Below, piece by piece: positions 45,423 to 54,346 of a stretch of DNA of 64,000 nucleotides (positions are counted from its first letter, which is position 1; each line of letters begins with the position of its first letter). The notes under the pieces were generated by a model that ran no database searches, had not been told where the DNA came from, and saw only the letters and a list, made by a program, of their open reading frames with translations. Position numbers and translations under genes: made by a program. The stretch is from Natronococcus jeotgali DSM 18795 (GTDB taxonomy: Archaea; Halobacteriota; Halobacteria; Halobacteriales; Natrialbaceae): contig NZ_AOIA01000126.1 in the NCBI RefSeq assembly GCF_000337695.1, forward strand, positions 24,182-88,181, written 5' to 3'.

Positions 45423-46292
45423 ATGGTCGATAGATCCGGAACCGATCGATCGGCAGCACCGCGGCGGGGAGCGTCCACGAGACGGTCGGTACTCCTCGGC
45501 GCGGCGACGGCCCTCGGCGGCGGTCTCGTCGGCGCTCGGCCGGGACGCGCCGCGGAGTCGCCGTCGATCACCGAGGAGCAACGAACGCTTCGTCCGAACA
45601 CGAGGTACGAAACGCCTGCGTACGTTCTCGAGGCGCCGAAGCCGGGGAAGACCGCGGTCGTCCTCGGTGGCGTCCACGGCAGCGAGCGGGCGGGCATCGA
45701 CGCCGCACACCGCGTCCGCGAGTGGACGTTCGACCGCGGGACGCTGATCGTCGTTCCCGAGGCGAACGCGCCGGCGGTGCGGGACGAGACCTACGTCGGA
45801 CCCGACGGCGACCTCAACCAGCAGTTCCCGCCCGCGGGTCGCCCGACGACGCCGATCGCCGAGGCGATCTGGACGCTCGTCGACGAGGCGGACCCCGCGG
45901 CGGTCGTCGACCTGCACAGCTCGATGGGCATCTGGGACTCGCCCCGCGGTCCCGACGGGTTCGGCCAGGCCATCTTCCCGTCCGCGGCCGGCGAGGCTCG
46001 AGAGATCGCCTCCCGCACGGCCCGTTCGCTCACCGACGCCCGCGTTCGACCCGCGGCCCACGCGACCGACGACTACGAGTTCACGCTCGGCAACACGCTC
46101 GCGGGCGCCCACCCGCGGCTGATCCACAAGGTGTCGGTCGACCTCGAGCGCGCCGGCTACCTGGTCGAGGTCACCCGCCATGGCACCGACCTCGACACCC
46201 GAACCGCGTGGGCCGAGTCCCTCGTCGCGGAGCTGCTCGAGAACCATGAGTTCGACGTGACCCTCCCCGAGGCCCGCGCTCGAGAGGAGTGA
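45423..46292 (+). CDS. exported AstE/aspartoacylase-like zinc hydrolase
   Basis: 289 residues. A twin-arginine signal (STRRSVLLGAATALGGGL) precedes a succinylglutamate desuccinylase/aspartoacylase-type domain. Zinc ligands are in GGVHGSERAG (His, Glu) and VVDLHSSMG (His). The family removes acyl groups from amino acids or acts as a small M14-type peptidase. An exported location suggests peptide or cell-surface substrates. The last ~50 codons and the 3' flank are duplicated 2.3 kb downstream (48471-48797). Confidence 0.82.
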   Translation: MVDRSGTDRSAAPRRGASTRRSVLLGAATALGGGLVGARPGRAAESPSITEEQRTLRPNTRYETPAYVLEAPKPGKTAVVLGGVHGSERAGIDAAHRVREWTFDRGTLIVVPEANAPAVRDETYVGPDGDLNQQFPPAGRPTTPIAEAIWTLVDEADPAAVVDLHSSMGIWDSPRGPDGFGQAIFPSAAGEAREIASRTARSLTDARVRPAAHATDDYEFTLGNTLAGAHPRLIHKVSVDLERAGYLVEVTRHGTDLDTRTAWAESLVAELLENHEFDVTLPEARAREE

Positions 46293-46468
46293 GGCGGGAG
46301 GTTCTCGCAGGGGGACGGCGATTCGATCTGCTGGGCGTGGTCGATCCGTCGTTCGCGATTAATCCGGTTTTGTGATTTCAGCGCCTCACGGATAGAAAAC
46401 TTCTACCCTCGATCTCGACGTAGTCGATAGTCACCTCACGTCGGCCGCCGTCTTGCCGGGAGGTGGAC
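46143..46468 (+). repeat. direct repeat A, copy 1 (3' end of AstE-like gene and flank)
   Basis: 326 bases starting at ctcgagcgcgccggctac and ending at ccgggaggtggac. It matches 48471-48797 (327 bases) in the same orientation, with scattered substitutions and small indels. The copy covers the last codons of the AstE-like gene and about 175 bases beyond its stop. Confidence 0.85.
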
Positions 46469-46469
46469 G

Positions 46470-46567
46470 CCTCGGGCTGGGCGGACTCGACCTCCACTCC
46501 GGACACGTATGCGAGCGTGGTCCCGATCCGGCTGAAGCACCCTCGGCGTCCTCGAGGGCGCGATCCT
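46470..46567 (-). pseudogene. fragment of the secreted hypothetical protein gene (copy of 47841-47945)
   Basis: The sequence ctccggacacgtatgcgagc and its surroundings closely match the central-to-C-terminal coding part of the minus-strand gene at 47753-48280, including ggctgaag and ccctcggcgtcctcgag. It starts directly where repeat A copy 1 ends. Only about 100 bases remain, so it is a non-coding relic of a rearrangement. Confidence 0.75.
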
Positions 46568-46639
46568 CTCGTCCCTCGAGGGAGCCTAATATATTTCCAG
46601 TGCCCTGGATATATATTCTAGAAAGCCGTAGGCACAGAC

Positions 46640-47143
46640 ATGCCCGACGACAGCCGACAATCGATGACGCGCGGGGAGCGTGTTCGTGCTGCCGCGCGAA
46701 CACTGCGTACGCCTCGTACCGCCCAGTGGGTCGCTGACGAAACGAACGTTTCGGTGAAAACCGCACAGAAGTACCTCGAGCAACTCGTAGCGGACAACGT
46801 TCTTCGAAAAATCGAACAGGGAGACCAGACGCTCTACGGCATCGATCAGCTCATGGCAACGTATCGTGAGGTTGCGACACTCCAGCGCGAGCACGATCAG
46901 GAAGCGCTCACGACTGCTCTCGAGTCGATGCGAACGCAGATCACGGATTGGAAAACCACGTACGACGTCGAGACGCCGGGGGAACTTCGAGCGAGCATTG
47001 CCGATCTCGAAAGTACCGACGAGATAGAAGATCGCCGCGAGATCGCCAGCGAATGGGAACACCTCGCCGATCGAGTGCCAGTCATCCGCGCCGCACTCAA
47101 CGAATACGACTGGGCCACCAAACGCGACACCATCTCGGCGTGA
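46640..47143 (+). CDS. HTH protein of the DUF7342 type
   Basis: 167 residues. An N-terminal winged helix (PRTAQWVADETNVSVKTAQK) is followed by a short wing and a C-terminal helical region (LMATYREVATLQREHDQEAL). It resembles the haloarchaeal DUF7342 group. It is followed after three bases by the 47147-47590 gene, and such pairs are common in accessory regions. It has lower GC than its neighbours and is bracketed by duplicated fragments, suggesting acquisition. A role as regulator or antitoxin-like partner is inference. Confidence 0.78.
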   Translation: MPDDSRQSMTRGERVRAAARTLRTPRTAQWVADETNVSVKTAQKYLEQLVADNVLRKIEQGDQTLYGIDQLMATYREVATLQREHDQEALTTALESMRTQITDWKTTYDVETPGELRASIADLESTDEIEDRREIASEWEHLADRVPVIRAALNEYDWATKRDTISA

Positions 47144-47146
47144 CGA

Positions 47147-47590
47147 ATGGGTCTTTCAGGAACGACCGATAGTGCGGTCTACGAGGGACTCAAGGACGTC
47201 TTGCAGCGGTATCCGGTTGTGACAACTGTCGCGTATCAACCAGACAGCATCGTCAAAACGTTCCTCCGGGCACAGATCGATCCCGCCCGTGTTGTTCCAG
47301 CAACCGGTCCGGAGCAACCTCGGGTGGACGTCGAATGGCGGTTCACTCAGAACGAGCAATGCTACCGGATCCACTACGCCGACCCAAACACGGGATTCAA
47401 TTGCGGCTGGCACCGCGATGCGGACCATCCCGAGTTAGGACCAGTCCATTTCCAATACGAGATGCCGAGAGCCGATCACAGTCAACACGAGCCTGCAAGC
47501 TTCGAGAAGGACGTCCCCACAGAAATACTCTGGAGCGCACTCGATGGCTTGTTCGAAAGGCGGATTCGTGACTTGATGAGTGAGCGGTGA
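47147..47590 (+). CDS. conserved hypothetical partner of the DUF7342 HTH protein
   Basis: 147 residues. The central part reads VDVEWRFTQNEQCYRIHYAD and CGWHRDADHPELGPVHFQYE, a small beta-rich fold with several conserved His and aromatic residues, and it ends with a basic helix (LFERRIRDLM). No named family is certain. There is a superficial resemblance to small TumE-like toxins paired with HTH proteins. It starts three bases after the HTH gene, so the two are co-translated. Confidence 0.7.
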   Translation: MGLSGTTDSAVYEGLKDVLQRYPVVTTVAYQPDSIVKTFLRAQIDPARVVPATGPEQPRVDVEWRFTQNEQCYRIHYADPNTGFNCGWHRDADHPELGPVHFQYEMPRADHSQHEPASFEKDVPTEILWSALDGLFERRIRDLMSER

Positions 47591-47752
47591 TACTGCCAGT
47601 CGTTGCTGCGTTCGTCCCATACCCTCCGAGTCGTGGTTAGGCGAGTCCGTCCTCGTCCGCAACGGTAGCGCCCTCGAGCGGTGGGACCCTAGCGCGAACA
47701 CGACGGCGTCCGCTGGCCGTTCGTCGCGCAGTCGAAACCGCTGGCTCGGCGA

Positions 47753-48280
47753 CTACACCAGGTCGATTCGGTGGCGAGACGCCGCGATCAGCTCCGCTTC
47801 GGTCAGTTCGCCGTCGGCGTACTCGCGCAGCGTGTCACCCTCGAGCTGGGCGGTGGCGAGTTTCACTCCGGACACGTGTGCGAGCGTGGTCTCGACCGTC
47901 TCGATCCGGCTGAAGAACCCCTCGGCGTCCTCGATCCCGTCCTCGAGCGCGGGCGGGAGTTCCTCGAGTTCGTCACGGAGCTGGACCAGGTCCCTCGTCG
48001 TCGTGGCGAGCTCGACCGTCAGCGTTCGACCGCGGCGCTGGAACTCCTCGATGTGGACATCGACGCTCTCGAGTTCGACCTTCTCGGGCACGAAACCGGG
48101 GACGCCGTTCGGGCCGTCGCCTCCCGTTCCGGGGTTCGCGTTTCCGGGATGACCGTCGCTCGCGCCGCGTCCCGCACTGGGTTTCGACTGGAGATCGCCG
48201 ACGTAGCCGGCGACGAGCGTCGTGAGCGCACTGGCACCACCAACGAGGACCTTTCGTCTGTCCATGTCTGAAAATGACAT
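47753..48280 (-). CDS. exported hypothetical protein
   Basis: 175 residues; the start may be the internal ATG at 48265 (MDRRKVLVGG). A short signal-like N-terminus (DRRKVLVGGASALTTLVAGY) is followed by a Gly/Asn/Pro-rich spacer and a helical region (LATTTRDLVQLRDELEELPP ... EGFFSRIETVETTLAHVSGV). I do not recognise the family. A ~100-base piece of this gene is duplicated at 46470-46567. Confidence 0.65.
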   Translation of the reverse strand: MSFSDMDRRKVLVGGASALTTLVAGYVGDLQSKPSAGRGASDGHPGNANPGTGGDGPNGVPGFVPEKVELESVDVHIEEFQRRGRTLTVELATTTRDLVQLRDELEELPPALEDGIEDAEGFFSRIETVETTLAHVSGVKLATAQLEGDTLREYADGELTEAELIAASRHRIDLV

Positions 48281-48354
48281 TTATTCATCCATTAATGGGT
48301 TTCTACATGTACATCATTTAATGGATTAGAATGTAAGAAATACTGAGGTATGTG

Positions 48355-48540
48355 TCGCGTAATAGTTCGTCGCGCGGGTCGAGGACGCCTACGACGGCAA
48401 GGTGGCCGCATACGACGAGGACGAGACGGACGGGAACCTGGTGCTCGTCGACGACGCGGACGTCTCGCGGCTCGAGCGCGCCGGCTACCCGGTCGAGGTC
48501 ACCCGCCACGGCACCGACCTCGCCACCCGAACCGCGTGAT
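48355..48540 (+). pseudogene. chimeric gene remnant joined to repeat A copy 2
   Basis: The plus-strand frame reads VARVEDAYDGKVAAYDEDET and DGNLVLVDDADVS, which does not match the AstE-like protein. It then runs directly into the duplicated AstE end (RLERAGYPVEVTRHGTDLAT) and stops at 48540, where the AstE gene has Trp. The join is at about 48471. The upstream part is the tail of an unidentified protein. Confidence 0.55.
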
Positions 48541-48797
48541 CCGAGGCCGTTGCAGGGCTGCTCGAGAACCACGGGTTCGATGCGACCGTCCCCGGGGCCC
48601 GTGCTCGAGGGGAGTGAGACGGGGGGTTTTCGCGGGGGGACGGCGATTCGATCTGCTGGGCGTGGTCGATCCGTTGTTCGAAATTAGTCCGATTTTGTGA
48701 CTTTCAGCACCTCACCGATCAAAAAAAATTTCTACCCCCGGCTTCGACGTAGTTGATAGTCACCGTACGTCGGTCGCCGTCTCGCCGGGAGGTGGAC
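48471..48797 (+). repeat. direct repeat A, copy 2
   Basis: 327 bases matching 46143-46468 in the same orientation. Several base changes, including a TGA within the former AstE frame, show that this copy is decaying. It ends at ccgggaggtggac, like copy 1. Confidence 0.85.
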
Positions 48798-48905
48798 ATC
48801 GTCGGGCGGTCGAGGAAGCGAGTCGGCACGCGGCGCCGGAGGTCGCCGACGTTCGCACCCGCTTCGAACGCGGCTCGCGCGATCCGCGGCGACACACAGG
48901 AACCT

Positions 48906-50000
48906 ATGTACCGAGACCACACCGTCGGGGTCGTCATCCCCGCGTACAACGAGGAGGGGCTCATCGGATCGGTCATCCGGGAGATGCCCGGCTACGTCGA
49001 TCGCATGTTCGTGGTCGACGACTGCTCGAGCGACGGCACCTGGGAGGAGGTGCTCGAGGCCGCCCGCGAGGACGGCGGCGTCAGCGAGGCGTTCGTCGAC
49101 GCCAGCGGCCAGTCGCTCGAGTACGCACAGGAGGTCCGGACCGACGACGACGACATCCAAACCGACGGTGGCGGAGCGCTCGCCGAGCGCGCGAGCGTCC
49201 ACGACTTCGTCGGGCGTGTGCTCCCGATTGAGCACCGCGAGAACCTCGGCGCCGGCGGGGCGATCAAGACGGGCTACCTGGCCGCCAACGATGACGGCGT
49301 CGACATCACTGTCACGGTGGACGGCGACGGCCAGATGGATCTCTCGCAGATGCCGCGATTGCTGGATCCCATCGTCGAGGACGAGGCCGACTACGCGAAG
49401 GCAAATCGGCTGCTGTCCCGCGAGTACCGCGAGGAGATGCCGTCGTTCCGCCTGTTCGGGAACGCGATGCTGACCGTCCTGACGAAGGTCTCCTCGGGGT
49501 ACTGGAAGACGATGGACCCCCAGAACGGGTACACCGCGATCTCGAGCGACGCGCTCGAGGCCGTCGAGCTCGACCGGCTGTACGAGTACTACGGCTACTG
49601 TAACGACCTATTAGTGAAGCTCAACGTCCGGGGGATGCGCGTCGCCGACGTCGCGATGCCCGCCAAGTACGGCGAGGAAGAGTCCTCGATCGAGTATACC
49701 ACCTTCATCCGAAAGGTTTCGGGGATGTTGCTTCGGAACTTCCTCTGGCGGCTGACGAGCAAGTACCTCGTGACCGACTTCCACCCGCTGGCCCTGCTGT
49801 ATTTCTTCGGCGCCGGACTCTCCGGTATCGGTGTTCTCGCGGGCCTGTGGACACTGTATGCCGCAATCATACAGGGCACCTCGCTGTTTGCTAACGGTGT
49901 TGCCAGCCTCGCACTGTTTTCGATCGGCGTCTTCTTCTTGTTACTCGCGATGATCTACGACATGCAGGAGAGCGAGGACCGAGAGTTACAGATCGTCTAG
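48906..50000 (+). CDS. family 2 glycosyltransferase with C-terminal membrane segments
   Basis: 364 residues from the ATG at 48906. The GT2 N-terminus VGVVIPAYNEEGLIGSVI and the DxD-like VDGDGQMD are followed by the acceptor-region motif YYGYCNDLLVKLN and two or three C-terminal hydrophobic helices. It resembles polyprenyl-phosphate (dolichol-phosphate) hexosyltransferases that load a sugar on the lipid carrier. An insertion of about 40 acidic residues lies between the nucleotide-binding and DxD regions. It is paralogous to the protein at 54347-55405. Confidence 0.88.
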   Translation: MYRDHTVGVVIPAYNEEGLIGSVIREMPGYVDRMFVVDDCSSDGTWEEVLEAAREDGGVSEAFVDASGQSLEYAQEVRTDDDDIQTDGGGALAERASVHDFVGRVLPIEHRENLGAGGAIKTGYLAANDDGVDITVTVDGDGQMDLSQMPRLLDPIVEDEADYAKANRLLSREYREEMPSFRLFGNAMLTVLTKVSSGYWKTMDPQNGYTAISSDALEAVELDRLYEYYGYCNDLLVKLNVRGMRVADVAMPAKYGEEESSIEYTTFIRKVSGMLLRNFLWRLTSKYLVTDFHPLALLYFFGAGLSGIGVLAGLWTLYAAIIQGTSLFANGVASLALFSIGVFFLLLAMIYDMQESEDRELQIV

Positions 50001-50310
50001 ACGACGGTTTTTCGGACTTGTCGAAACCAATATCCAGTATGAAGACAGGCGTTTTAATCCATATTAATTATTACCTAATCGGATTAGTGGTAGTAAATTG
50101 ACACCATATAATTTGAGGATATTGTATGGAAATCCCATATAGACTAAGACTGAATAAGAATATATATTCACTACCTATACAGGAGAGATTTTTACAGAAA
50201 AAATAGGCAGAACGTTATTTTAATTTCTTCCGACAACTATTTACTGTAGTCGATTGAACGTCTTTTCGAGTCGACTATCCGGCAGCTGGTAGGTTCAAAA
50301 GGATCAACGA
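50001..50310. other. AT-rich intergenic region, probable promoter of the glycan island
   Basis: About 310 bases, markedly AT-rich against a GC-rich left flank. Several TATA-like runs occur (for example around 50160-50166 and 50215-50222). No gene or repeat was recognised. It probably holds the promoter for the operon starting at 50311. Confidence 0.5.
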
Positions 50311-50901
50311 ATGGAAACAGAAGCTACACTCGGTGAGAACTGTGAGATTGCGGTAGAGGCAACGGTTGGAAACGCATATAGCGACGATACAAGTCCGCCA
50401 ACGCTCGGCGACAATTCGACGGTACGAGCAGGAACTATCATCTACGATGATGTTGTAATTGGTGACGGATTCTCTACCGGTCATCACGCAGTTGTCCGCG
50501 AACTAACGGATATTGGCAACGACGTGCTCGTTGGAACGCAAACGGTTATCGACGGTCGATCGACGATCGGATCGCACGTCAGCCTCCAGACTGGTGTTTA
50601 TGTTCCATCACATACCGAGATCGGGGACAACGTCTTCTGTGGCCCCAATGCCGTGTTGACGAACGATCCGTACCCTGTTCGCCAGGACGAGGACTTGGTT
50701 GGACCGACTCTCGAGGACGGTGTTTCGATCGGCGCGAACGCGACGGTCCTTCCCGGAGTCTCCGTCGGAGAAGGGGCATTTGTCGCAGCCGGTGCCGTCG
50801 TGACCGATGATGTTCCACCGGAGACGCTGGCAGTCGGTGCCCCAGCAGAACATGCCGAGTTGCCGGATCCGATCAGCGGAGCAAACACACTCAACGAATG
50901 A
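50311..50901 (+). CDS. left-handed beta-helix acyltransferase (WbpD-like N-acetyltransferase)
   Basis: 196 residues built of hexapeptide repeats (VLVGTQTVIDGRSTIGSHVS, VSIGANATVLPGVSVGEGAF), which form a left-handed beta-helix. Such enzymes acetylate amino sugars. Next to an aminotransferase and an oxidoreductase it fits the last step of UDP-GlcNAc(3NAc)A synthesis: acetylation of the 3-amino group. The gene overlaps the next by four bases (ATGA). Confidence 0.88.
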   Translation: METEATLGENCEIAVEATVGNAYSDDTSPPTLGDNSTVRAGTIIYDDVVIGDGFSTGHHAVVRELTDIGNDVLVGTQTVIDGRSTIGSHVSLQTGVYVPSHTEIGDNVFCGPNAVLTNDPYPVRQDEDLVGPTLEDGVSIGANATVLPGVSVGEGAFVAAGAVVTDDVPPETLAVGAPAEHAELPDPISGANTLNE

Positions 50902-51971
50902 TTCCGATTGCAAATCCAGAACTCAGTACGGATGCAAAGTCCCGTGTCGAGGACGTCCTCGACAGCGGGATGCTCGCGGACGGTCCGCAAGTCCGCGAGT
51001 TCGAAGACTCGTTCGCCGACTACTGTGGTGCCGAACATGGGGTTGCAACGTCCAACGGAACCACAGCTCTCCACGCAGCCCTCGAAGCGCTCAATATTGG
51101 GGCAGGCGATCGCGTACTAACCACCCCGTTCACGTTTATCGCGACGGCAAACGCGATCCGACTGGCTGGCGCGGAGCCCGTCTTCGCCGATATCGATCCC
51201 GACACGTACAATCTCGATCCCGAAGCCGCACGAAAAGTCGCACGAGAAGAGTCGGTTGACGCAATCATTGCCGTCCACTTGTACGGTCTCCCGGCCGAAC
51301 TCGGTGCACTCGGCGACCTCGCCGCCAACCTCAACGTCCCGCTGATCGAGGACGCAGCCCAGGCACACGGCGCGACCTACCACGGGGACCGTGTCGGTGC
51401 GATCGGTGATGTCGGCTGTTTCTCGTTCTATCCGACGAAGAACATGACCACCGGAGAAGGTGGGATGATCGTCACGGACCGTGAGGAAGTCGCCGACAAC
51501 GCCGCGCAGTTCATCAACCACGGCCGTTCCGATACGTACGATCACGAGAGCGTCGGCCACAACTTTCGGATGACCTCGATGGCCGCAGCGATCGGGCAGA
51601 CACAGCTCGAACGGCTACCCGAGTTTATCGAAGCCCGGCGCGCAAACGCGGCTCGGCTCACGGACGGACTGGTGGAGACACCACTGCTGACTCCAATTGA
51701 GCCCGACCATACGAAACACGTCTATCACCAGTACACTGTTCGGACGACAGCTCGGGACGAACTAATCGACGTCCTCGATGAGTACGATATCGGCGTGGGC
51801 GTCTACTACCCGACCTGCGTCCACAACCAGCCTGCGTACGCTGGACTCGAGACGAACGCACCAGAGGCCGAAACGGCAGCTACGGAGGTTCTTTCCCTCC
51901 CTGTGCATCCAAACGTTACCGCAGAACAGATAGATCAAATAATCGAAGTTATCGAGAGCTATGCCAACTGA
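50898..51971 (+). CDS. DegT/DnrJ/EryC1 sugar aminotransferase (WbpE-like)
   Basis: 357 residues. PLP-dependent; the lysine is Lys181 in FSFYPTKNMTTGEGG and the family motif TSNGTTALHAALEAL is present. It would transfer an amino group to the 3-keto sugar nucleotide made by the following gene's product. It overlaps the next gene by about 11 bases. Confidence 0.93.
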   Translation: MIPIANPELSTDAKSRVEDVLDSGMLADGPQVREFEDSFADYCGAEHGVATSNGTTALHAALEALNIGAGDRVLTTPFTFIATANAIRLAGAEPVFADIDPDTYNLDPEAARKVAREESVDAIIAVHLYGLPAELGALGDLAANLNVPLIEDAAQAHGATYHGDRVGAIGDVGCFSFYPTKNMTTGEGGMIVTDREEVADNAAQFINHGRSDTYDHESVGHNFRMTSMAAAIGQTQLERLPEFIEARRANAARLTDGLVETPLLTPIEPDHTKHVYHQYTVRTTARDELIDVLDEYDIGVGVYYPTCVHNQPAYAGLETNAPEAETAATEVLSLPVHPNVTAEQIDQIIEVIESYAN

Positions 51972-52947
51972 ACACAACCAGATCGACGTCGGCGTTATCG
52001 GTGTTGGCTCAATGGGCCAACACCACGCCCGCGTCTACAACGAACTCCCCGAAGCGAATCTCGTCGGCCTCTTCGACGCCGACGACGAACGAGCAGCCGA
52101 GGTGGCTGCCGATCACGGTGTTTCGGCACTACCGTTGGACGAACTGCTCGAGAACGTCGATGCTGTTTCGATCGTCGTTCCAACCGAGTACCACTACGAC
52201 TTGGCGACGCAGTGTCTCGACGCCAACGTCGGAATCCTGATCGAGAAACCGGTGCTCGAGGATCTCGATCAAAGTGCGGACCTCCGGTCACGCGTGGAAC
52301 ACGCTAACGTTCCCGCGCAGGTTGGTCACATCGAGCGCTTCAATCCGGCTGTCACACAACTTGAGGAGATCGTCGATGATCTCTCCATTGTCAGCATTCG
52401 GTCTCAGCGACTGGGTCCCGAACCCGAACGGACGATCGAGGACAGTGCCGTGCTCGATCTGATGATCCACGATATCGACGTCGTGCTCTCGGTATTAGGT
52501 CAGACACCGATTCGTGTTCAAAGCGCTGGCGTTGACGAGAACCGCCACGCCTCGGCGCTGCTCGAGTTCGAAGACAACGTCATGGCCTCGCTGACGGCCA
52601 GCCGAAAGACGCAGCAGAAGGTTCGGACTCTCGAGATCACCGCCGAGGAGTGTTTCATCGAACTCGACTATATCGACCAGTCTCTCGAGATTCACCGAAG
52701 TTCGATTCCTGAATACATCGAGGAAAACGGCGACGTTCGATTCAAACACGAGAGTATCGTCGAGCGGCCGACAATCCGTAACGCCGAACCGCTGCGTCGG
52801 GAACTCGAATCATTTGTTGAAACGGTCAGCGGAAACGGCATTCCGGACGTCACGGTCGAGGACGGTATTAATGCCCTCGAGGTTGCGGAAGCGATCGAGA
52901 CAACAGCGTTGAACGAGCGTGAACGGATGGTGAGCGCGGATGACTGA
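51961..52947 (+). CDS. Gfo/Idh/MocA-family sugar-nucleotide 3-dehydrogenase (WbpB-like)
   Basis: 328 residues. The Rossmann motif VGVIGVGSMGQHHARVYNEL and the catalytic-region EKPVLEDLDQ (Lys-Pro) are intact. In this context it should oxidise C3 of UDP-GlcNAcA, giving the substrate of the aminotransferase. It overlaps both neighbours. Confidence 0.9.
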   Translation: MPTEHNQIDVGVIGVGSMGQHHARVYNELPEANLVGLFDADDERAAEVAADHGVSALPLDELLENVDAVSIVVPTEYHYDLATQCLDANVGILIEKPVLEDLDQSADLRSRVEHANVPAQVGHIERFNPAVTQLEEIVDDLSIVSIRSQRLGPEPERTIEDSAVLDLMIHDIDVVLSVLGQTPIRVQSAGVDENRHASALLEFEDNVMASLTASRKTQQKVRTLEITAEECFIELDYIDQSLEIHRSSIPEYIEENGDVRFKHESIVERPTIRNAEPLRRELESFVETVSGNGIPDVTVEDGINALEVAEAIETTALNERERMVSADD

Positions 52948-54325
52948 TACTGATATCGCATCAGTCGAAGCACTGTACGACTCCACAGCCAGTTCTGAGG
53001 CACAGAGCCATGCGTTCCGCAGTAGCGAGATCCCCGTTGCGGTTTACGGGCTCGGAAAGATGGGCCTTCCACTGGCATCGGTGTTCGCCGAGACGAGTGG
53101 GAACATTACCGGTGCAGACGTCGATCCCGATGTCGTCGAGACGATCAACAACGGAAACTGTCACGTCAAGCGCGAACCCGGGCTTCCCGAGTTAGTTGAC
53201 GATCTAGTCGACGAACAGGCGTTACAGGCAACGACCGAGCCACGCAATGCAGCCGACGACGCTTCGGTGCACGTTATTATCGTCCCGACGCCGATCACCG
53301 ACGAGAAAGAACCGGATCTCGCGATCCTGGATACCGTCGTCGAGGATATCGGGAACGGTCTCGATCCGGGCGATCTGGTGATCGTCGAATGTACGGTTCC
53401 ACCACAGACGACCGAGAAGCGAGTGCTGCCAGCCCTCGAGGACGCCTCGGGACTCTCCCTCGGCGACTTCGGACTGGCGTTCTGTCCTGAACGCACCTCG
53501 AGCGGCCGTGCACTCGAGGACATCCGCGGTGCGTATCCGAAGGTCGTCGGCGGCGTCGACAACGAAAGCACGCGTGCAGCGTCGCTGATCTATGAACAGA
53601 TCAACGAGCAGGGCGTATTGCCAGTCTCGGACGCGACGACGGCGGAGGCAGTCAAAGTCTTCGAAGGACTATACCGCGACGTCAACATCGCGCTGGCGAA
53701 CGAACTGGCGACGTTTACCAACGAACTGGGGATCGATGTCAACGAGGCGATCGAAACAGCGAACACCCAGCCGTTCTGTGACATTCACGATCCAGGACCA
53801 GGTGTCGGCGGTCACTGCATCCCGTACTACCCGTACTTCCTCATCAAGCCCTTCGAAACGGAGTCTCCACTGCTCGAAACGGCTCGCGATGTGAATGACT
53901 TGATGCCCGAGTTCACCGTCGAAAAGGTCCGAGAGGGATTGCAGGCTGACGGAAAGTCTCTCGAGGACTCGACAGTCGCGATACTCGGACTGACGTATCG
54001 CCCGGGGGTTGAGGAGATTCGAGCCTCTCCGTCGATCGCCATCTCCGAGCTGCTCGACGCATCGGGTGCGGACGTCTACGGCGTCGATCCGATGCTCGAT
54101 TCGGTCGAGGAGTTCGCACTCGAGCAGGTACCCCTCTCGGATCTCGATGAGTTCCCGGTCGATGCACTGATTCTAGTAACGCCACACGAGGACTTTGGCG
54201 ATATTAACTGGGACGACATTCATCGAAACTATAATAGCCTCTCGGTTGTGATTGATGGTCGTCAAACGCTTGAAGACGATCTTGAGTTGTGTAAGTACAC
54301 GATCGGTGGTGGATATAGTGAGTAA
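52940..54325 (+). CDS. UDP-N-acetylglucosamine 6-dehydrogenase (WbpA-like)
   Basis: 461 residues. The nucleotide-binding motif is VYGLGKMGLPLASVF and the catalytic cysteine is Cys293 in GVGGHCIPYYP. It oxidises UDP-GlcNAc to UDP-GlcNAcA, the first step of the di-N-acetylated uronic acid route. It is distinct from the dehydrogenase at 43886-45196: the two share the fold but not the sequence around the active site. It overlaps the preceding gene by eight bases. Confidence 0.92.
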   Translation: MTDTDIASVEALYDSTASSEAQSHAFRSSEIPVAVYGLGKMGLPLASVFAETSGNITGADVDPDVVETINNGNCHVKREPGLPELVDDLVDEQALQATTEPRNAADDASVHVIIVPTPITDEKEPDLAILDTVVEDIGNGLDPGDLVIVECTVPPQTTEKRVLPALEDASGLSLGDFGLAFCPERTSSGRALEDIRGAYPKVVGGVDNESTRAASLIYEQINEQGVLPVSDATTAEAVKVFEGLYRDVNIALANELATFTNELGIDVNEAIETANTQPFCDIHDPGPGVGGHCIPYYPYFLIKPFETESPLLETARDVNDLMPEFTVEKVREGLQADGKSLEDSTVAILGLTYRPGVEEIRASPSIAISELLDASGADVYGVDPMLDSVEEFALEQVPLSDLDEFPVDALILVTPHEDFGDINWDDIHRNYNSLSVVIDGRQTLEDDLELCKYTIGGGYSE

Positions 54326-54346
54326 TCAACAGACGGAGGTGAGATG

